Assembly (NCBI GenBank): GCA_029863105.1
Contig: JAOTWC010000071.1
Location: 1 to 7,219 of the forward strand
DNA length: 7,219 nucleotides
Reading direction: 5' to 3'
DNA from: Gemmatimonadota bacterium
GTDB taxonomy: Bacteria > Gemmatimonadota > Gemmatimonadetes > Palauibacterales > Palauibacteraceae
The position numbers and the translations under genes are program-made. A model generated the notes under the pieces. It searched no databases. It was not told the DNA's origin and worked only from the letters and a program-made list of their open reading frames with translations. Below, piece by piece: positions 5,391 to 7,219 of the stretch (the stretch's first letter is position 1; each line of letters begins with the position of its first letter).

Positions 5391-6723
5391 ATCCCGACCC
5401 TCGTCGGCCAGCGCACGGTTGTACGAGCGAGCGCTGAAGATCATGCCCGGCGGCGTGAGCCGTAACACCGTGTTGCGTAAGCCCCACCCGTTGTATGCCG
5501 CTTACGCCACCGGTTGTCGGATCACCGATCTCGAAGGCGTGGAGCGCATCGATTTCTCCAACAACATGGCCTCGCTGATCCACGGACACGCGCACCCGGC
5601 GATCGTCGAAGCGGTGACAGAGCAGCTCAGGAGGGGCACGGCGTTCGCCGAGGCCACCGAAATCGAGGTGCGTTGCGCTGAGCACCTGGTCAGCCGGAAC
5701 CCGGGTTTCGAGAAACTCCGGTTCGTCAATTCCGGCACCGAAGCGATAATGGCTGCCTTGAAGGCCTCCCGCGCGTTTACCGGCCGCGCCAAGATCGCCA
5801 AGGTCGAGGGTGCATACCACGGACTGTACGACTACGCCGAGGTGAGCCAGAACGCCAATCCGGGTAACTGGGGGGACGTCGATGCACCCATCAGCGTGCC
5901 GACGGCCAGGGGGACGCCACCCGCCGCGCTCGCCGACGTGGTCGTGATTCCGTTCAACGATTGCGAACGGGCGCTCGCCCGTCTCGACCGGCACAGGGGA
6001 GAGCTGGCGTGCGTGTTGATTGACCTCATGCCCCACCGTGTGGGACTCCACCCGGCCGACCCGCCGTTCGTCAAGGCAATTCGTGAGTGGACCGAGGCGG
6101 ATGGTGCGTTGCTCGTGCTCGATGAGGTCATCACGTTCCGCTCGGAATACGGGGGCGCGCAAACGTGGTACGACCTGACCCCCGACCTGACGGCGTTGGG
6201 CAAGTTCATCGGAGGCGGTTTCCCGATCGGCGCACTTGCGGGAAGAGCTGAGGTGATGGACGTCATGAACCCCCTCGCCGACTTCGTGCAGTTTCCCCAC
6301 TCAGGCACGTTCTCGGCGAACCCGATTTCGATGACGGCCGGCCTGACCGCGATGGAACTGTTCGACGAGGAGGCCATCCAGCGGATCAACGCCCTGGCGG
6401 CGCGCGCCCGGGAGGGCATCGAACAGGCCATCTGCTCTACCGGTATCACGGCCTGCGTGACGGGCGCCGGTTCGATGCTCCGGGTGCACGTCAAAGCATC
6501 CCCGCCCACCAACTATCGCGAGGCGTTCTGGCACGCCGAGGAGAGGCGGCAGGTGACCCGATTGCTCGACCACCTCCTCGATGAAGGCATCACGATGATG
6601 AACACGTGTTCCGCGGCGTTGTCGACGGCGATGGGTGAGTCGGAGGTCGACGCGTTCGTGTCGGCCATGGAGCGTGGGTTCAGGGTCGTGGATAGCGAAA
6701 CACGCAGTGGGGCCCGTAGGTGA
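5383..6723 (+). CDS. Class III PLP aminotransferase, beta-amino-acid transaminase/GSAM-like
   Basis: The 446-residue protein has the full fold-type I class III pattern. NSGTEA (116-121) and YHG (145-147) bind the cofactor. LDEVITFR (246-253) supplies Asp247 for the PLP pyridine nitrogen. LGKFIGGG (272-279) supplies the Schiff-base Lys274, and HSGTF (306-310) supplies the phosphate-contacting Thr of the partner subunit. Overall it resembles glutamate-1-semialdehyde aminomutase (HemL), but the N-terminal motif is PGGVSRNTV, not HemL's GGVNSPVR. Arg27 falls where, as I recall, beta-phenylalanine aminotransferase of Variovorax carries substrate-binding Arg41. This, and its place after a 2,3-aminomutase and a CoA-transferase, favours deamination of a beta-amino acid to a 3-oxo acid (inference). 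ATG 5383 lies within the preceding gene, with no strong ribosome site, so translation is probably coupled. The 3' end overlaps the opposing GNAT gene by 44 bases. Confidence 0.9.
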   Translation: MSESRPSSASARLYERALKIMPGGVSRNTVLRKPHPLYAAYATGCRITDLEGVERIDFSNNMASLIHGHAHPAIVEAVTEQLRRGTAFAEATEIEVRCAEHLVSRNPGFEKLRFVNSGTEAIMAALKASRAFTGRAKIAKVEGAYHGLYDYAEVSQNANPGNWGDVDAPISVPTARGTPPAALADVVVIPFNDCERALARLDRHRGELACVLIDLMPHRVGLHPADPPFVKAIREWTEADGALLVLDEVITFRSEYGGAQTWYDLTPDLTALGKFIGGGFPIGALAGRAEVMDVMNPLADFVQFPHSGTFSANPISMTAGLTAMELFDEEAIQRINALAARAREGIEQAICSTGITACVTGAGSMLRVHVKASPPTNYREAFWHAEERRQVTRLLDHLLDEGITMMNTCSAALSTAMGESEVDAFVSAMERGFRVVDSETRSGARR

Positions 6724-7183
6724 GCAGGTCGATCGTGGATTCGAACGAAGCTCCGAGCCGTTCCGCGACGCGCTTCGACGGTTCGTTGCCGGGATCGATG
6801 TAGCTGACGAGCGACTCGGTGCCGACGGAATTCCAGGCGTAATCCCTCGCCACGAGTCCCGCCTCCGTCGCGTAGCCCCTGCCCTGTGCGTCAGGTACCA
6901 GCCAGTAACCCAGTTCCAGCTCGGGCCAGCCGTCGGAAAACCACAGCCCCACACATCCGGCGAGAATGCCGGTCCGCTTCTCTTCGACCGCCCAGTATCC
7001 GTAGCCCCGCAGGGCCCAATGACCGATAAGAGTGGCCATTCTCCGCCATGCGCCTTCGCGCGGAGCCTGCCCTCCCACGTACTTCGCGAGCTGCGGATCG
7101 GCGTAGTAGGCCGCGTAGGCCTCGAAGTCGGCCTCCTTCCACTGCCGCAGCAGCAGCCGCGGCGTCTCCAGTTCTACCGACAT
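6680..7183 (-). CDS. GNAT-family N-acetyltransferase, RimJ/RimL type
   Basis: This 167-residue single-domain protein is of the Acetyltransf_3 type. It opens LETPRLLLRQWKEADFEAYA (residues 5-24), the standard RimJ/RimL-like first strand and helix. The acetyl-CoA pyrophosphate loop is DAQGRGYATEA (98-108), preceded by LELGYWLV. The closing block DPGNEPSKRVAERLGA (130-145) is also typical. Such enzymes acetylate protein N-termini or small amines and drugs, and the substrate is not evident here. It is not close to AblB/YodP-type beta-lysine acetyltransferases by eye. The start at ATG 7183 is preceded by GGGAG with almost no spacer and by GGGG further up, so the ribosome site is only fair. Its last 14 codons and stop overlap the aminotransferase gene in the convergent direction. 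Confidence 0.88.
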   Translation of the reverse strand: MSVELETPRLLLRQWKEADFEAYAAYYADPQLAKYVGGQAPREGAWRRMATLIGHWALRGYGYWAVEEKRTGILAGCVGLWFSDGWPELELGYWLVPDAQGRGYATEAGLVARDYAWNSVGTESLVSYIDPGNEPSKRVAERLGASFESTIDLLTYGPHCVFRYPRP

Positions 7184-7187
7184 CTCC

Positions 7188-7219
7188 CTACCCCATCCGC
7201 TCCGCCACGGCGTCGTAGA
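7188..7219 (-). CDS. Possible C-terminal end of an upstream minus-strand gene
   Basis: The minus strand enters the window reading YDAVAERMG and then TAG at 7190-7188, four bases before the GNAT start codon. The residue pattern and tight spacing fit the tail of a co-directional gene that would share an operon with the GNAT. Only nine codons are visible, so this is a guess and no function can be given. Confidence 0.35.
   Translation of the reverse strand, partial: YDAVAERMG

Larger units (their letters stand above)
2588..6723 (+). other. Predicted four-gene operon: aminomutase, CoA-transferase A and B, aminotransferase
   Basis: Four same-strand genes overlap at every junction: 4030-4033, 4737-4740 and 5383-5390. 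They follow a candidate promoter at 2500-2527. The predicted activities form an ordered route (inference): alpha-amino acid to beta-amino acid, then 3-oxo acid, then 3-oxoacyl-CoA. A thiolase, which would finish the route, is not in the window. The set resembles B. subtilis yodR, yodS, yodT and kamA, but yodP-like and yodQ-like genes are absent here. Confidence 0.75.

Noticed and set aside
5284..6300. Minus-strand 338-codon frame opposite the aminotransferase
   Set aside because: It is an antisense shadow of a gene with complete PLP-enzyme motifs.
6680..7183. The GNAT gene as the missing beta-lysine acetyltransferase (AblB/YodP) of the pathway
   Set aside because: It is on the opposite strand, convergent, and of the general RimJ/RimL type, so nothing ties it to the operon.

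Overview
The window is GC-rich and gene-dense, and it looks like a chromosomal segment of an uncultured, GC-rich bacterium. A lipoprotein-type signal on the DUF885 protein suggests an envelope with exported lipoproteins. I cannot place the phylum from the sequence. No RNA gene, insertion sequence, phage gene or CRISPR array was seen.

Layout: (1) The left part, minus strand, holds a nearly complete DUF885-family exported lipoprotein (1635 down to the window edge, C-terminus cut off). Upstream of it lies a 58-residue, two-helix membrane protein with a GTG start (1954-1778). (2) A divergent 129-base gap follows, with an imperfect palindrome. Then comes a small VOC/glyoxalase-fold protein on the plus strand (2084-2461). 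(3) The main feature is a tightly packed four-gene plus-strand operon (2588-6723): a divergent lysine-2,3-aminomutase-like (KamA-type) radical SAM enzyme, the two subunits of a 3-oxoacid/3-oxoadipate-type CoA-transferase, and a class III aminotransferase. Each junction overlaps (GTGA, ATGA, then an 8-base overlap), so translation is probably coupled. (4) On the right, minus strand, a RimJ/RimL-type GNAT acetyltransferase overlaps the operon's 3' end tail to tail by 44 bases. A possible C-terminal fragment of another gene touches the window edge.

How the operon may work (inference): the radical SAM/PLP enzyme would move the amino group of an alpha-amino acid from C2 to C3. The aminotransferase, which has an arginine where beta-amino-acid transaminases carry a substrate-binding one, would convert the beta-amino acid to a 3-oxo acid. 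The CoA-transferase would activate that to a 3-oxoacyl-CoA for thiolysis by a thiolase encoded elsewhere. The gene set resembles the kamA-yodPQRST cluster of Bacillus subtilis but lacks the acetyltransferase and deacylase genes within this window. The mutase also lacks recognisable lysine-side-chain and zinc ligands of classical lysine 2,3-aminomutase. The substrate is therefore open. Because the CoA-transferase is closest in motif to 3-oxoadipate enzymes (PcaIJ), 2-aminoadipate via 3-aminoadipate and 3-oxoadipate is one specific, testable possibility.
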